DNA from: Caprella mutica
Taxonomy: Eukaryota > Arthropoda > Malacostraca > Amphipoda > Caprellidae
DNA length: 64,000 nt
Direction: 5' to 3'
NCBI GenBank assembly: GCA_947561585.1
Contig: CANNZV010001860.1
Location: 62,001 to 126,000, forward strand
Below, piece by piece: positions 1 through 11,430 of the stretch. Numbering within the stretch: the first letter of the stretch is position 1; each line of letters begins with the position of its first letter. The notes under the pieces were generated by a model that saw nothing but the letters and a program-made list of their open reading frames with translations, was not told the origin of the DNA and did not search any database. Both the position numbers and the translations under genes were made by a program.

Positions 1-674
1 TGTAAGTAAGATAAAGCAAAATGAAGAATGTTCCACAACATTAAAATCAGTTACAATTATCTTTCATATACTTGAAACAATTTGGCATTTACAAATTTTA
101 GAAACCAGTTAGTTAATCAAATAATAAAACAAAACTTCAGTTTCTAGTTCTAAATGTTGAATAAATATTTAATTCGACTTGAGTAATCGTTAATTTGATA
201 ATTAACTGTCTTAAAAATAGTAAAATATACGTATTATTAATTGATATAAATATCACAGTACTTTTAATTTGTAGATGTTGATCATTAGTTCATCTTATCA
301 TAATAACTGATATAATTTCTCCACTGCTTTGTATTAAATTTCAAATTTAACTTTTCTAGTTATTAATTAACTGAATGAATAGGTAATTTTATAAATTTAC
401 AATAGGAATTGAGGGTCCAAGCTTTCAAATAGAAAGAAAAACTATCTATTCATCATCACGAAAAGAATAAAAATTCTGTATAAAACAATGAATTTTATTA
501 CAAAATGTCGAATGATGAATACCATCTTTCTTTATTAGCTTACCAACCTTTATTTTAATATAAATTACTTTCTTATTACTTACAAATTAATTTTGTGATT
601 TTATTGAGAACAGTGAAATTGATATAGAATTATCTTTTACTAACAACATTTTTCACCGAGAGCATTTCACTTCT
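1..674. other. AT-rich stretch, nothing recognised
   Basis: Very AT-rich sequence with stop codons in all frames. I see no coding, RNA or repeat signature that I can match to the rest of the window. Confidence 0.5.
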
Positions 675-678
675 TTAA

Positions 679-929
679 AGGCTGCTTCACACATCACCGA
701 TATCCGTCCGGGACGTCACCGATATCAGTCCGGCACGTCACCGATATCCGTCCGGCACGTCACCGGTCAGTGATTTTTTATCACTGAGGAGAACCGGTAC
801 TGTGTGAATGTGTCCGTTGAAATTAATGTAACGATATATTTTTTCACTGACACCGAATCACTGAGGGAAGAGTGACGGAGACGGACCGGTAACGTGCCGG
901 ACGGATATCGGTGATGTGTGAAGCAGCCT
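679..929. mobile_element. MITE with TTAA target duplication
   Basis: The ends are inverted repeats starting AGGCTGCTTCACACATCACC, perfect for about 33 bp. The element is flanked on both sides by TTAA (675-678 and 930-933), the duplication made by piggyBac-type transposases. The left arm holds three tandem 22-bp copies of a unit with core ACCGATATCCGTCCGG, while the right arm has one. There is no coding capacity, so mobility would depend on a transposase in trans. The piggyBac assignment rests only on TTAA and could be wrong. Confidence 0.8.
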
Positions 930-1004
930 TTAATATATTATAAATAGATTATGTTAAATAGAAGATCAGTATATTAGACTGTTCCAATTTTCTGTCACAT
1001 AAAG

Positions 1005-1241
1005 AATTAGTAAAAAATAAATATTAATATCAGAGGACATTAATTCAAAGATTATAAATAATTTAAATCAAATCATCACATTTTTTGCAATATCTCTTGC
1101 CGGATGTTCCCACATTTGGAACATATAAATTAGTAAAAATTAAATAATAGTATCAGAGGATATTAATTTCCTGTGAAGATAGTCTTTTCAGAGATTAAAA
1201 AATTAATTAAATCATCACATTTCTTTTCAATATCTCTTGAA
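1005..1241. repeat. Imperfect tandem duplication (~120 bp x 2)
   Basis: Two diverged copies lie head to tail. Both contain TAGTAAAAA, then TATCAGAGGA-ATTAATT, then AAATCATCACATTT and CAATATCTCTTG. They are AT-rich and non-coding. Confidence 0.6.
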
Positions 1242-1249
1242 TCATTTAT

Positions 1250-1732
1250 GATATAAAATATCATGAAAAATATAAAATAATTCTATATATTTATTTTACA
1301 ACTACTTAAATAGAGCTTATTTTATTTATGTTTTCAATGTAAGTATGTACGTATATTTATATAGGATAAAAATACACTGGAAGTATAATTAATATTATGA
1401 AAATTCTAATTCGAGTTCCCATATATTTCACATGTTAGTTTCAATTAAATGTATTTGCAATCGTTGTGAAAATAAATAACTCCTGATATCTTTGTTTGAA
1501 TCTCCAGTTTCAAAAAAAGGTAGAGGTATATTAAGATAACTACCACAGTAACAGACCCATTGGGTGGGATAGAACAAATATCACCACTATTTCCATAATA
1601 AGTATATAGTAATTTTATTATTACCTTTGTAAATTTGCGGAAGGTCATATTTTACCCGGCATTAATTTTTTATTTATCATCTTTTTATTAGAAAAACTGT
1701 TATCGTTCTATCAAATTGCCTGAAATTTAGTG
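1250..1732. other. AT-rich stretch, nothing recognised
   Basis: Stops occur in all frames except a 67-codon minus-strand frame (1445-1648) that has no family resemblance and an AT-driven composition. No repeat from elsewhere in the window is evident. Confidence 0.4.
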
Positions 1733-2160
1733 AAACGATTGGTCCATGTCCAGTGACCTGCTGCTAGAATTTTGGGAGTGACCCGGTCAAAAGTCAAGGT
1801 CATGGTCTTTTATAACTCAAAAAGTATTGAAACATGTTGCATGAAACTTGGTTGGACGATTGGTCAATATACAGGAACAATTTTGTTAGATTTTAGGACC
1901 AATCGGGTGATAGATCAAAGATCAAGGTCAAGGCCATTTTTAACGCAATAACTAAAAGTATTCAACCAAATTTTGGGAGCAATCCAATTAAAGGTCAAGG
2001 TCATTTATAACTCAATAACTCAAAAAGTATTGTACCATATTGCATGAAACTTGGTTGGACGATTGGTTATTATCCAGTCACCAGTTTATTGAATTTTGGG
2101 AGAGAATGGGTCAAAACGGCGGCGAAGGAATGCGCTTTGCCGAGTGCACGTAATCTAGTT
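1733..2160 (-). repeat. AAGGTCA-rich interspersed repeat, copy 1
   Basis: About 430 bp built from degenerate sub-repeats of roughly 110 bp. Each carries GTCAAGGTCA-type runs, 'ACTCAAAAAGTATT', 'GCATGAAACTTGGTTGGACG' and an 'ATTTTGGGAG' block. It ends in a distinctive boundary, GAGTGCACGTAATCTAGTTT. The reverse-complement copy is at 15269-15836. Repeats of this type, with monomers containing nuclear-receptor half-site look-alikes, are common in invertebrate genomes. There is no coding potential. Confidence 0.7.
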
Positions 2161-2194
2161 TTCAATGCAATTCTCGCTATTCATTTGACTCTCT

Positions 2195-2900
2195 TCGATT
2201 TAAAAGGTAGTTAAGATATTTCGTTAAATCATATCAGGGAAATTTAGCTGATCCCATTGTTGATTGGGAATGAATTAACTTGTTCATATCAAAAGTATAG
2301 CTACAGCGTACATACAAAATTTTGGCTCTCGACAGAGAGAATAACTATTATTATACTGTTTCCTTAAACTAAAGATTTATTGACGTTTTAATTTATTTAT
2401 TTAGTGAACTGTTTTGAGTATATTGAAGTTAATGATTTTTCGAGAAAATTATTGAGAGTTTGTAAGTATGTAAGAGTTAAATAACTTAAGTTGTTGCATG
2501 CAATCAATTTCATTTATACCAATTTCTGATCTATACACCAATTTCTTTTATTTTTACCGACTATTTCATTCGTCGAAAGGTAATTACAATTTTTTTTTTG
2601 TTATTTATGGTGTAAACATTTGGTTCTCATTCGAAAGCTTAATGAAAGTAATAATTCATCAGTAGGTTTATAAATTCTTTAATCTTAATTAAATAAATCA
2701 CTATTAAAAGCAATGTAATTTGACTAAATTTTCCTTGAATTAGATATGGACGAAGTGGTCTAAATGCAGCCTTAAATAACTAAATTAATTGTAGAAACTG
2801 TACTTTGAAATGATTTTTAAGACATGATGGATGAATTAATATGCACACCAATAATTACGTGATATATTAAAATGGGTTACTTATGCACAATTGCATGTCA
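2195..2900 (+). repeat. Repeat module D (with hairpin), copy 1
   Basis: It matches other D copies in order: 'TTAAATCATATCAGGGAAAT', 'TTGGCTCTCGACAGAGAGAA' (hairpin at 2324-2340), a stretch ending 'GTAAGAGTTAAATAAC', 'CCAATTTCTGATCTATAC', and finally the 'GTGGTCTAAATGCAGC' block near 2757. The hairpin stem is CTCTC/GAGAG with a GACA loop. It is non-coding and about 0.7 kb. Confidence 0.7.
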
Positions 2901-3320
2901 TTGAAAAATATTTATTAGACACATTTTTTGTTTTGGTTCCATATTTCGAAAACAAGACCATTTCATCTCAAGTTTATAATGGATGCGGATAAAGAATATA
3001 TTCATATATTAAACATTTATTTATCAAAATTAGATGTGAAACATAAGCAATTTTCAAAATAAATAGAAAAATATTTAGAAAGAGTATCAGTCATCAAATA
3101 AATATTCATTATATGTGACAGTAATTGCATAAACTTCTATTATCACCATAATTAAAGGAAAAACTCAATGTATTAAATAACAATTCAGGCAGTTTATCTC
3201 AAGCTTTCCGGTGGACATAAAGATGATATACAGCAACTGATAGAATTCTAAAATTTACCAAAAGAAACAAAGGTGAACACCGTTTTTTCAACAAAAGGTG
3301 AATTCACAGAGACAAGACTT
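2901..3320. other. AT-rich stretch, nothing recognised
   Basis: It lies between a D copy and an old F copy. I found no ORF of note and no repeat match. Confidence 0.4.
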
Positions 3321-3834
3321 CATGAAGTTAAGTCAGAGGACTAGCTAGAGACTCACACATAACAGCAGGTACTTCCCCAGTCTCTTGGCTACTATATAGT
3401 AGTCTACTGTCTACATAGAGAAGCAGTAGTCATAGCAAGATTTTGACCTGGATGAAGGTGCCGTTACCTTGTCTCATCAACAACACGTGGTATACGAAGG
3501 ACTCGAAACATTGTCATGTGAACCAAAATCAGCTTATATTTGATTCAGCACTAGTTACTAGTTAGGTAACCAAATAAACTATAAGATAAACCTTCAAACA
3601 CCTTATTTATTGTTATACTGGACTTGACGCCAGACATCTAACATCTATACTGATAGGCAAGTGAATATAGATAATACCATTTTATAGTTGAAGAAGTTTC
3701 AAAAGTATTCATAAAAATAATCATTTAAATCATCGATTGATAAAATAAAGCTTTATTCTAAAGAACATCTCACCTGACCGCACTCTACCTCAGTGTTAAT
3801 CTCAATCATCTTAACAATAAAATAGTACTATCTA
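3321..3834 (-). repeat. Repeat module F, old diverged copy
   Basis: It opens with the F terminal block 'AAGTCAGAGGACTAGCTAGA' and 'CAGTCTCTTGGCTAC', almost identical to 29007-29090 and to the reverse complement at 44735-44815. The middle is highly diverged. The far end keeps 'CGCACTCTACCTCAG' before module sequence matching 'GCGCACTCTAACTCAG' near 29605. The well-kept end and decayed body suggest an old insertion or local gene conversion. Confidence 0.55.
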
Positions 3835-3990
3835 GGGTATGTTCTTAATTATCGGTCAGGTGCACATTTTCGGACACGTAAGAAAAAATTATATAATAAT
3901 AATTATTTCATTTTTATTTTAGTTGGTATCCTTGATACCTGCAGGTATCATGGATACATAAAATTGACAAAAGATGTAACTGAACTAAGA
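3835..3990. mobile_element. Fragment of TA-flanked MITE family (GGGTAAGTTC ends)
   Basis: The left end follows a TA and reads GGGTATGTTCTTAATTATCG, then 'ATTTTCGGACACGTAAGAAA', as in the copies at 7401 and 22444. It contains the palindrome GATACCTGCAGGTATC (3934-3949). The right end is not clear. Confidence 0.5.
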
Positions 3991-4224
3991 ATTGTCAGGT
4001 ACATAATTAATATCTATTACAACAATCTTACACATACTCAATACAATTTACTATTTACAAACTTTTAAGAAGTGGTTTTCCAAATATAGTAAAAGAAACT
4101 TCAGTTCATAGTTCTAAATGATGAATTTCATTAAATTTGAAATGAAAAATAAAACGATGAAAATTGTTAATCTTTCATATTACTATTTTGTGTGTTAATT
4201 AGTTCCATAGTTAGTTGGCTAGTT

Positions 4225-4345
4225 AGTCCGTCCGTTACGCATTCAATAATACGATAGCATATTACTATTCTTCACATTTAAAAAATAGGGACATATGAGA
4301 TCGGTCCGTCCGTTACATACTCAATTTGTAAATTTCTTTTTAGAA
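4225..4345. repeat. Short repeated GTCCGTCCGTTAC motifs
   Basis: Two copies of a CCGTCCGTTAC motif (near 4228 and 4304) flank about 75 bp. A downstream 'TTTTTAGAAAAACTG' resembles sequence near 1685. The origin is unknown. Confidence 0.3.
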
Positions 4346-4789
4346 AAACTGTGCCAATCGAAACACAATGCGGTAAAATCCACAGTCCAATCTAAACTTA
4401 TGATTGGGATATAGAAGATCTCTAAATCTTCTATTACACCACAATTTTTTCTTTTCATATTCAGTAGTTATTTTTGTAACCAGTGACATTCAGGGTTATT
4501 TATTTTACAGAGATAAATCAATTGTTTTTAAACAATTATGTGAAGTTCAGCAAATTCCCTATAAAGAGAATCTAGTGCTAATGTTAAAGTTTGCCTCTTA
4601 TTATTTCATTACGTTTATGAAGCTACGCATTAAGTTTATGATTTAAAAGATATGTGCACTTTGTTATTACGTTCAACCAATTAATAAAAATTTTGATTGA
4701 CTGAGTAAGTAAATTATTAGTATATGTGAAATAGATAACAGTCCTGTAAAAATATTATTTTGTGGCCATAAAATCATTACTATTAGGTA

Positions 4790-6302
4790 GGGGAGTACCG
4801 GGTAAGTTCTTACATTTTTCCTTTCAAGGCTTGTAGAATCTTAACTATTCGGAATAAAAGATCGTTCTAACTCACAATCGAATCTATAGGTATTCATCTG
4901 CTTATAACTATAAACTAAATTGTATAAAACATTATGGTTCTCTCTTAATATCGATTTTAATGAGATGTATTTGTGTGTACGAAATTACCCGGAAGTACAG
5001 GTGAGTTCGTACAAGCAGAGTATCATCCGTACAGTACTAAAAAAGAGGGGAAAAGGAAAATTCAGTAGGAATTTCATAAACTTTATGGAAAATATTACAA
5101 AACTTTTGAATGCCGTTACAATTGACTAAATCTCTTTTGAAATACCAAAAAATCACAAAAGGCTTCATCATCGATATTTTCCGAACTAGATTATAGAGCG
5201 TCAATTTCCATCATTAGCCTACGGTTTGCTTTCTTGTAATTGGTTTCTCTTTCAGTAACTCTCTTTTTAGGGTATCAGTTGTTATCATTGACCCTCTTGG
5301 TTATCTGCCTCTGCTGTTGCTCTTTCTAGGAGGAGCCTTTGGGGATGGCCGAATGTTTTCAAAAGATATTCCAAAAAATGAAACATTCAATCTAGAGGGG
5401 TCTGGTTGTGGCTCGGTGGATGGTGAAGTAAGAGAAGGCTAGGTGAATTGTGAAGCAGGAGCTGGCTCGGTATGGTGAAGTAGGAGAAGGCTATGTGGAT
5501 GGTGAAGCAAGAGCAGGTTCGGTGGATGGTGAAGTAGGAGAAAAATTTGGATGGCACATTTTCTACTTGCTTGCGCTGATAATGATTTGAACTATTCTCA
5601 GCATATTCTGAAATAGCGCCGTCCATTGAAATTTCACTGGTAAAAACTTTCTTTTCTTATTTATGCTCATCAAATTCTGAACCATTTCTGGATCTCTGTG
5701 TGGCATCTGACAGCGTCATCGGAGGAGCTTTATATAATTTTGCAACTTTATGTACTGATGTTCCATTTTTTCTTACGTTATATGCCTGTTCCACATCACA
5801 GGAATAATACTGTTTTGTTCTTATACGTGTATATAATCGAGGCATATATAAAAAATATATATAGAGGTGAATTCGTACATAATGGGGTGAAACAGTACAG
5901 AGGAGGATGTGCCCGTACATATTTGTACGATGACACCCCACACCGCCATTTAATTTTCGAAATGGAATACATCGGATATTAATGAGTTTTAACTAAATGT
6001 TAACGTTTACATACGTAAAGAATATCCTAGTGAATACTAGTATTCAATATAAAGTTTTTAGATAGTAAATTGTAATTGCTATGTCTTAGCTCAAGTAGTG
6101 AAAAAATTACATTTTAGTGCTATAAATATATGATCTCTCACCGAAGGAACATACTACACCGTCACGCCCTGAAATTTGTTTCAGACTGATTGTTATTATA
6201 ATGTATAGGATCACTAAAATTTCAACGGGTTAGAACATAACAGGTGTAGAAATATGGCTCTGTGCGGATTCACCCGCTGTACGAACTCACCCGGTTCTCC
6301 CC
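4790..6302 (-). mobile_element. pogo/Tigger-like DNA transposon, internally deleted
   Basis: The left end reads GGGGAGTACCGGGTAAGTTC. The right end is its near-perfect inverted copy, ending CACCCGGTTCTCCCC. Both ends are flanked by TA (4788-4789 and 6303-6304), as expected for the Tc1/mariner/pogo superfamily. Copies of the end motif recur inside (GTGAGTTCGTACAAG near 5000, GTGAATTCGTACATAATG near 5867, TGTACGAACTCACCCGG near 6279), a plausible set of transposase-binding sites. It carries the remains of a transposase gene on the minus strand. At 1.5 kb it is too short for an intact member, and the catalytic domain is missing. Confidence 0.88.
5225..5845 (-). pseudogene. Jerky/Tigger-type transposase remnant, N- and C-terminal parts only
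   Basis: Reading the minus strand from the ATG at 5845, the first residues MPRLYTRIRTKQYYS resemble the N-termini of jerky/Tigger (pogo, CENP-B-like) transposases. They are followed by a psq-type helix-turn-helix: GTSVHKVAKLYKAPPMTLSD. The frame stops at 5657. Beyond the stop, a Pro/Ser/Thr-rich repeated segment (about 5400-5545, coded by a decayed tandem repeat of 'GGATGGTGAAG' type) leads to a typical C-terminal block of this family: FENIRPSPKAPPRKSNSRGR, then a stop, then PRGSMITTDT. The whole central DDE catalytic region of several hundred residues is absent, and there are several stops. The gene is therefore dead and cannot make transposase. It lies inside the TA-flanked element whose ends it would once have bound. 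The family call is confident from both ends of the protein; the exact clade is not. Confidence 0.8.
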
Positions 6303-6409
6303 TATGTTTCAGGCTTTTTCATTTTGTCTTTACATTTTATATCATCTAATAAAATGCATAGCGAAGTTATCCCTCAGAGTTCATATACTCAAATCATTTA
6401 ATAGCTAAT

Positions 6410-7020
6410 AGTGAGTAACTTAAACATTTAAAAATACCATCCTAAGAGACCCTGAGGTCTGTGTGAAGATGATACGGAGTTTGATAGTCTCTATGAGTTA
6501 AAAAAGAGAACTGCTGAACATTAACGGGTAAATGCACTGAATTACTGCGACAGGTTTGGATATTTTCTGAGAATTGGAAAACATTTCATATTGTTACTGT
6601 CAAATAGTTTCATAATAAGATATTTTGAGTTATAAAATGAGGTAATTCTGATTTCTGAAACCATACAGTTTTAATTTTTTAGGATAGAACAAATATTTTC
6701 AATTTTGCAATAATGTGTATATAGTATATTCATTATTTTTGAAGATATTCACGCTTTCCATTTCATTTTCTTCGCTTTAAAAGATATTTCAGATATTTAG
6801 TTAAATCATATCAGTAAAATTTAGCTCATCTCATTGTTGATTGGAAATGATTTGCTTTCTTTATCAAATAATGTAAAACTAACAATTTTGGCTCTCGACA
6901 GAGAGAATAACCCCAGCAAACATGTCCGAATCTATTCGATGTCGGGTTGTGTCTAATTCGTTGCGCTGGTAGCGCATGCCGGTAATAGATATGAAATACA
7001 CTTAAATTAGTTATCTAACT
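6410..7020 (+). repeat. Repeat module D with upstream D' block, copy 2
   Basis: D' begins near 6450 with 'GTGTGAAGATGATACGGAGT', then 'ACTGCTGAACATTAACGGGT' and 'GACAGGTTTGGATATT'. D follows with 'AAATCATATCAGTAAAATTT' and the hairpin 'TTTTGGCTCTCGACAGAGAG' at 6890-6906. It is non-coding; a short frame across D' reads through only about 25 codons. Confidence 0.7.
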
Positions 7021-7400
7021 GAATGTATCTAAATTATTTGACTGTTTAGAAACCTAATTTGTTTCTATCATCAGTATCCAAAATTCTTCACTCTAGTCCG
7101 CATCGCTAATCTAAAAATGTATCTGAACGATGCAAAGGGATAGATTTGTTTCTTTTTTCTACATCGAAAGTGTGTCGTTTAGAAATATAATTGACACGAT
7201 TATGTTTGCTGAGGGTGTTTCAGTGTTTGTGACAGTGATGAAAGTTTAAAGTTGTGAACTTATGAAAGGTTTTAAAATCCATCCATAGATAACTCTCACT
7301 CAGTATAGGTTAGTAATAAATAGATACTTAGATTTCTATAATTATTGTGTTACATTGAACAAACAAATATTTTCAGATCAATGAAATATTTTAGGTTGTA

Positions 7401-7602
7401 GGGTAGGTACTAAGTTCCAAGTCATTGGTTGGTTCTACAATTAAGGACACGTTAGAAAAGAAACTATTATAATTATTTTGTAACTTCCATTCTTATTGGT
7501 AGCATGGTTACAAATTGGAAATAAAAGTTAAATAATGATTATTATATACAGAATTTTATGTGTTCGAAAATATGGAACCGTGCGATAACACAGAACTTAC
7601 CC
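7401..7602. mobile_element. TA-flanked MITE (GGGTARGTNC ends)
   Basis: The left end GGGTAGGTACTAAGTTCC and the right end GAACTTACCC are inverted relative to each other. TA flanks both sides (7399-7400, 7603-7604). Internal arms share 'GGACACGTTAGAAAAGAAAC'-like sequence with the copies at 3835 and 22444. There is no coding capacity. TA flanks suggest a Tc1/mariner or pogo source. Confidence 0.6.
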
Positions 7603-7828
7603 TAAGACGGGACATGTTGAGTTTCTGAACTAATTGCTTCTAATAACCTCTTCTGAATTATAAGTTTGATTTTTTTTAGTTGCAATGAAATAATCACGAA
7701 ATACTTGTCTTCATTTTCTATGTCTACGAACGATAATCATTTCGAGATATATCTCAAAATAATTACCGCTTTTATTAAAGCTAGGTCTGAGTGTATATCA
7801 ATTTTTTTTTATTCACATTCATCCAGAT

Positions 7829-7882
7829 TGGCAGAGTGGTGGCGTTCAAGATACCAGAACTGCATGGCCCACGTTCGATGCC
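7829..7882 (+). promoter_or_regulatory. tRNA-like internal pol III promoter (A and B boxes)
   Basis: TGGCAGAGTGG (7829-7839) fits an A box, and CGTTCGATGCC (7872-7882) fits a B box, 33 bp downstream as in tRNA genes. The intervening sequence does not fold into a convincing tRNA, and I see no clean acceptor stem. It may be a decayed tRNA gene or the head of a tRNA-derived SINE. It runs straight into the minisatellite that follows. Confidence 0.35.
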
Positions 7883-7986
7883 CAGACGGTGACCGGTATA
7901 TTCCACCCCGGTATTTACCAACCCGGTAAATTCCACCCCGGTATATTCCACCGTAGGTATATTCCACCCCGGTAAATTCCATCCCA
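7883..7986. repeat. Minisatellite, CCCCGGTATATTCCA-type unit
   Basis: About six degenerate copies of a 15-18 bp unit (CCGGTATATTCCACC / CCGGTAAATTCCACC). It produces spurious short reading frames on both strands. A related degenerate array is at 31272-31350, and a lone 'GGGGTGGAATATACC' lies near 8820. Confidence 0.75.
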
Positions 7987-7989
7987 TTT

Positions 7990-9560
7990 TACAAGTTAGG
8001 TTTGGTCAGTTATTAATATCAGCCCTTTATTAATATTATATAATACTGAGTAGCTTGCATTTTCACTGTAGCAAATTAAATCTTTTGCTGGTTAATTAAA
8101 CACAAGCTGTTTATTTATCACTACACATGTAACAGAACATTAGAAAGAAAGGTTATGTGAACGATCTTTATCAGTTGAGGTATTTAGATTTTCAATCTCA
8201 AGCTGATTTTCTTCCCTATCGCCAACACAACAGCAATGTTAGTTGTAAGATGATGTCATCTAGTACTTCTTGTTACACTTATTTCATATTGAATTTGGTA
8301 TTTTAACTTCTTGCAAGAGTGGTGGCTTTTGACCGAAGGCTTTTTTTCGTTTTTTTCTTTTGACCAAGAGGTTTTCGATAGGGAGGTGAGGATTATTGTA
8401 CAGGGTTTTAAGACTGGAAGGTTATTGCTTTTTTACATTGAAAGATTTTGACCACGGGGAATTTGGTCCTAGAATCCAAAACCGCAAGAGCGAAACCGTT
8501 GAATGGGTTAGCTCTGACAGTCGACCCCTTCCACACCTCATCCAACCATTGTTGTAAGAGCACATATGCAGTTTCATGTTAAAAAGGAGTTGATATAAAC
8601 TTGTTCAACACGTAAACTTTGAAATAAACTACTTTATTAAGAATATTTGTAATTTTATTAGTGTAAAATTTAATTGACTTGAGCTACCTCTAAATATTGT
8701 CCAAATGTCTTAAGATATCGTATGAGTTATTTTTTCATTCGTACGAATTATTTAACAAATGACAATCTAAAAATAAAATATTTGAGTTTTTATTGTCACT
8801 TAAATGAGCATTGTCACAGGGGTGGAATATACCTAGAACCACCCAGACACATCATTTCATTTCTCTTCATTTATTTGTGTGTATAACATTAATAAAATTG
8901 ATATGCCCCCAAACGTAAATTGCACTCTATGTAACAAAGTAGATGTAGGTAAGAAATGCAGTTCGATATTTTAACTTTCTTCGGAAAATATATCTTCAAT
9001 ATAGATATATATTTGACATCGAATTTTCTGTCTATTTCGTTACTAAAACGCTTTCGTTTCTACGCGTCATTTAAAAAGAGTATTGATACAGTATAAGGGT
9101 GTCAACAATCCATCAAAACAGTTTCCAAATATCTTCAATTTAGATATGTTTTTATATCGCATTTGGTGTCTTTTCCATTAATAAAATGATTTCGTTTATA
9201 TCTCTTTTATATTTATTTGAGTGTTGCATCGCTAATTATTTTATAATCTTTTTACTATTTTTTTCGATATATATTATTGGGTGTTTCGATATTTCATCCA
9301 TAAAAAATATTTAAAAATACGTTAATACTAATATCTGTTCTATATATGTTAATGCAAAAAATAATATTTTGATTCATTTATTGATCGAATGCTAATTACA
9401 TCATTTTTGTGTTATCATAATATTATGTATAATATTTCCATAAATTTTTCATTGCAGTATATTGAGTGAGATAATTCTCGATTATGGTAGGTTATTATTT
9501 TATGTAAAGTTATTAATTTAAATGACATTACCTTTCCTTTAATCTTCTCATTTTTTCGTC
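7990..9560. other. Unassigned AT-rich DNA
   Basis: No gene is recognised. 8310-8560 is less AT-rich, with repeated 'TTTTGACC' motifs (8326, 8368, 8445), and may be a decayed element. 9370-9560 resembles module I (compare 17690-17830 and 40750-40800), with 'TATGGTAGGTTATTATTTTA'. 9560-9600 has degenerate GCCAAATGTCATTCGGC satellite units that lead into the A copy. Confidence 0.4.
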
Positions 9561-9601
9561 GAAATGTCCGTTCCGCCAAATGTCATTCGGCAGAGTGTCT
9601 G

Positions 9602-9782
9602 TCAACCTAAAAGTAAATATGGACAAAAGAATGTCCCCAAAAATTGATAATTGAAGAGTAAATAACTAAGGTACGTCAATAATATAAAGAAACTCAAATA
9701 TGGACAGCTTACTATTTCAACTGAACACTTCACTCTAACTACAGTAATCTGTCATTTCTTGGGGTAACTTATGTACAGATTC
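9602..9782 (+). repeat. Repeat module A, copy 1
   Basis: The order defines A: 'AAATATGGACA' with a small inverted repeat ending 'TGTCCCCAAAAATTG', then about 60 variable bases, then 'ATTTCAACTGAACACTTCAC', 'ACAGTAATCTGTCATTTC' and 'TTGGGGTAACTTATGT'. It is preceded by GCCAAATGTC satellite units. Confidence 0.8.
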
Positions 9783-9789
9783 CATGTAT

Positions 9790-11430
9790 CGATATACTAT
9801 ATAGTTTATTTAAAGTTAGCTACATATAATATCTAATGTCTTTAACCGTAAATATTCACTTATAAATTGAATTCAAACTAAATAAAATTTCATAGAATTA
9901 ATATTTTGCAAGCCCCAATAAAAAGAGTGGAATCTAGGATATAAATAATATTCCACAATTTTCAATAACATGCTATTAAATTAAACGTTATTCTTTTTGC
10001 ATTGATAGTTAATTTTGATGATTTTGTTTAATAATAGTACCGATGACCAATTATAATAGCGTTTTAAGAGACTGGAATAAAAATGTTGGAACATGACCTG
10101 ACAATCTTTATCAAGGTCAAGTTCCTGGCAGTTCATCCATCATACAAAGTGGATGTTCTAATACTTGTATATGTGTATACTCAACAAATCATACTAAAAA
10201 GCACTCACTCAATATTTTCTAAAAGCCATAAATCTTTCCCCTGTGGTTTAATAAACTACTATTCTAAAACCTTCCTTCTCCCATTTCCCCGTCTCGAATT
10301 CCCTCCAACTACCCATTTAATAATGAATTGCTAAGCCAAATAACGGGTCGCTATGACCCGGCACTGGGAGTGCATACCTTAAAGCTATAATCAAATTTTC
10401 CATTGATGTCAACAAGGTAATAGATCCATTTGGTCCGTTTATCATATAAACGGTCCTTAAGGCAACATTCGAATTCTATTCTTTTTGGTAACAGGCATAT
10501 TTCTCTTGTATTCTGTAGGTTCCGGTAGTTACCAGATGGGAGGCTAGGTTCACACCCAGCTTTTGTTCCACCCTAAAAGTCAAATCTTTATTGAGAAAAA
10601 ATCGTATACAATAAGGTAAATTTTTTTTAGCTCAAGCTCTTTTATGAGTTCCAATCTCTCCCTATTTTCTACAATCCGGGCCGTTAATTAATTATTATAT
10701 ATGTAATTCTCTATTTCTTTATACTGATTTCATATATTCTTTATTCTTATTCTGTATTATTAATTTTATTCTTTTCATTCTAGAAGTTACAGTTCAGCAA
10801 ATATCTTGGAAAGGCTTCACCACAGTCACAGCTCTAAATAGACAAAATTGAATTAATTACTCCTATGTATTTATAATGAAGCAATAAATAGTAATTTAAA
10901 CTGTGACCTATTTTAATGTATCCCTATTCGGTTTCAATCATTGGACCTTTTTTCTGAGATTTTGTTACTTAGTAGCAGGAGTTTTAAATATCTGTGAATA
11001 TGATATGAACTTGCCCTATTTTACATCCGGTTTTGTTTATCAGAAGATGTTTTCATTTAATTAAAAGTTGTTTCTCCTAACAACTTATGGGGTTAGTACA
11101 TGTTTGATATAAGATGTAGAGTTTAATATCACTTCCATTTTATTAGAATGAGGTAGAATTATCATATTGTTTTAAATATGGAACCTAGACTATCAAGGAG
11201 GCTTCATTTACCAAAAATATTGCCATTAGATTTCATTTAATTACTTGACCATGAATAACTCTTTTACATGTATCATTTATGATTAATTTATATTCATCCA
11301 CAGATCTTTATAAACATAATGAAAATATACCTTCTACAATTACTTTAGTGAATTGCAAGCTACTCTGTCTATATTTAATCCATTAATATTTACATTGCAT
11401 TTAGAAATATCGTTTTTCTTGAAGATTCAA
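9790..11430. other. Unassigned DNA
   Basis: No gene is supported. A small hairpin 'CGGGTCGCTATGACCCG' lies near 10345. 'TAGGTTCACACCCAGC' near 10545 resembles a B box but has no A box at a suitable distance. An 83-codon plus-strand frame at 10083-10334 has no family resemblance. Confidence 0.4.

Noticed and set aside
5698..5982. 94-codon plus-strand frame over the pogo element
   Set aside because: Shadow of the minus-strand transposase remnant, which has the family motifs.
10500..10600. B-box-like GGTTCACACCC suggesting a SINE
   Set aside because: No A box at a suitable distance and no second copy in the window.
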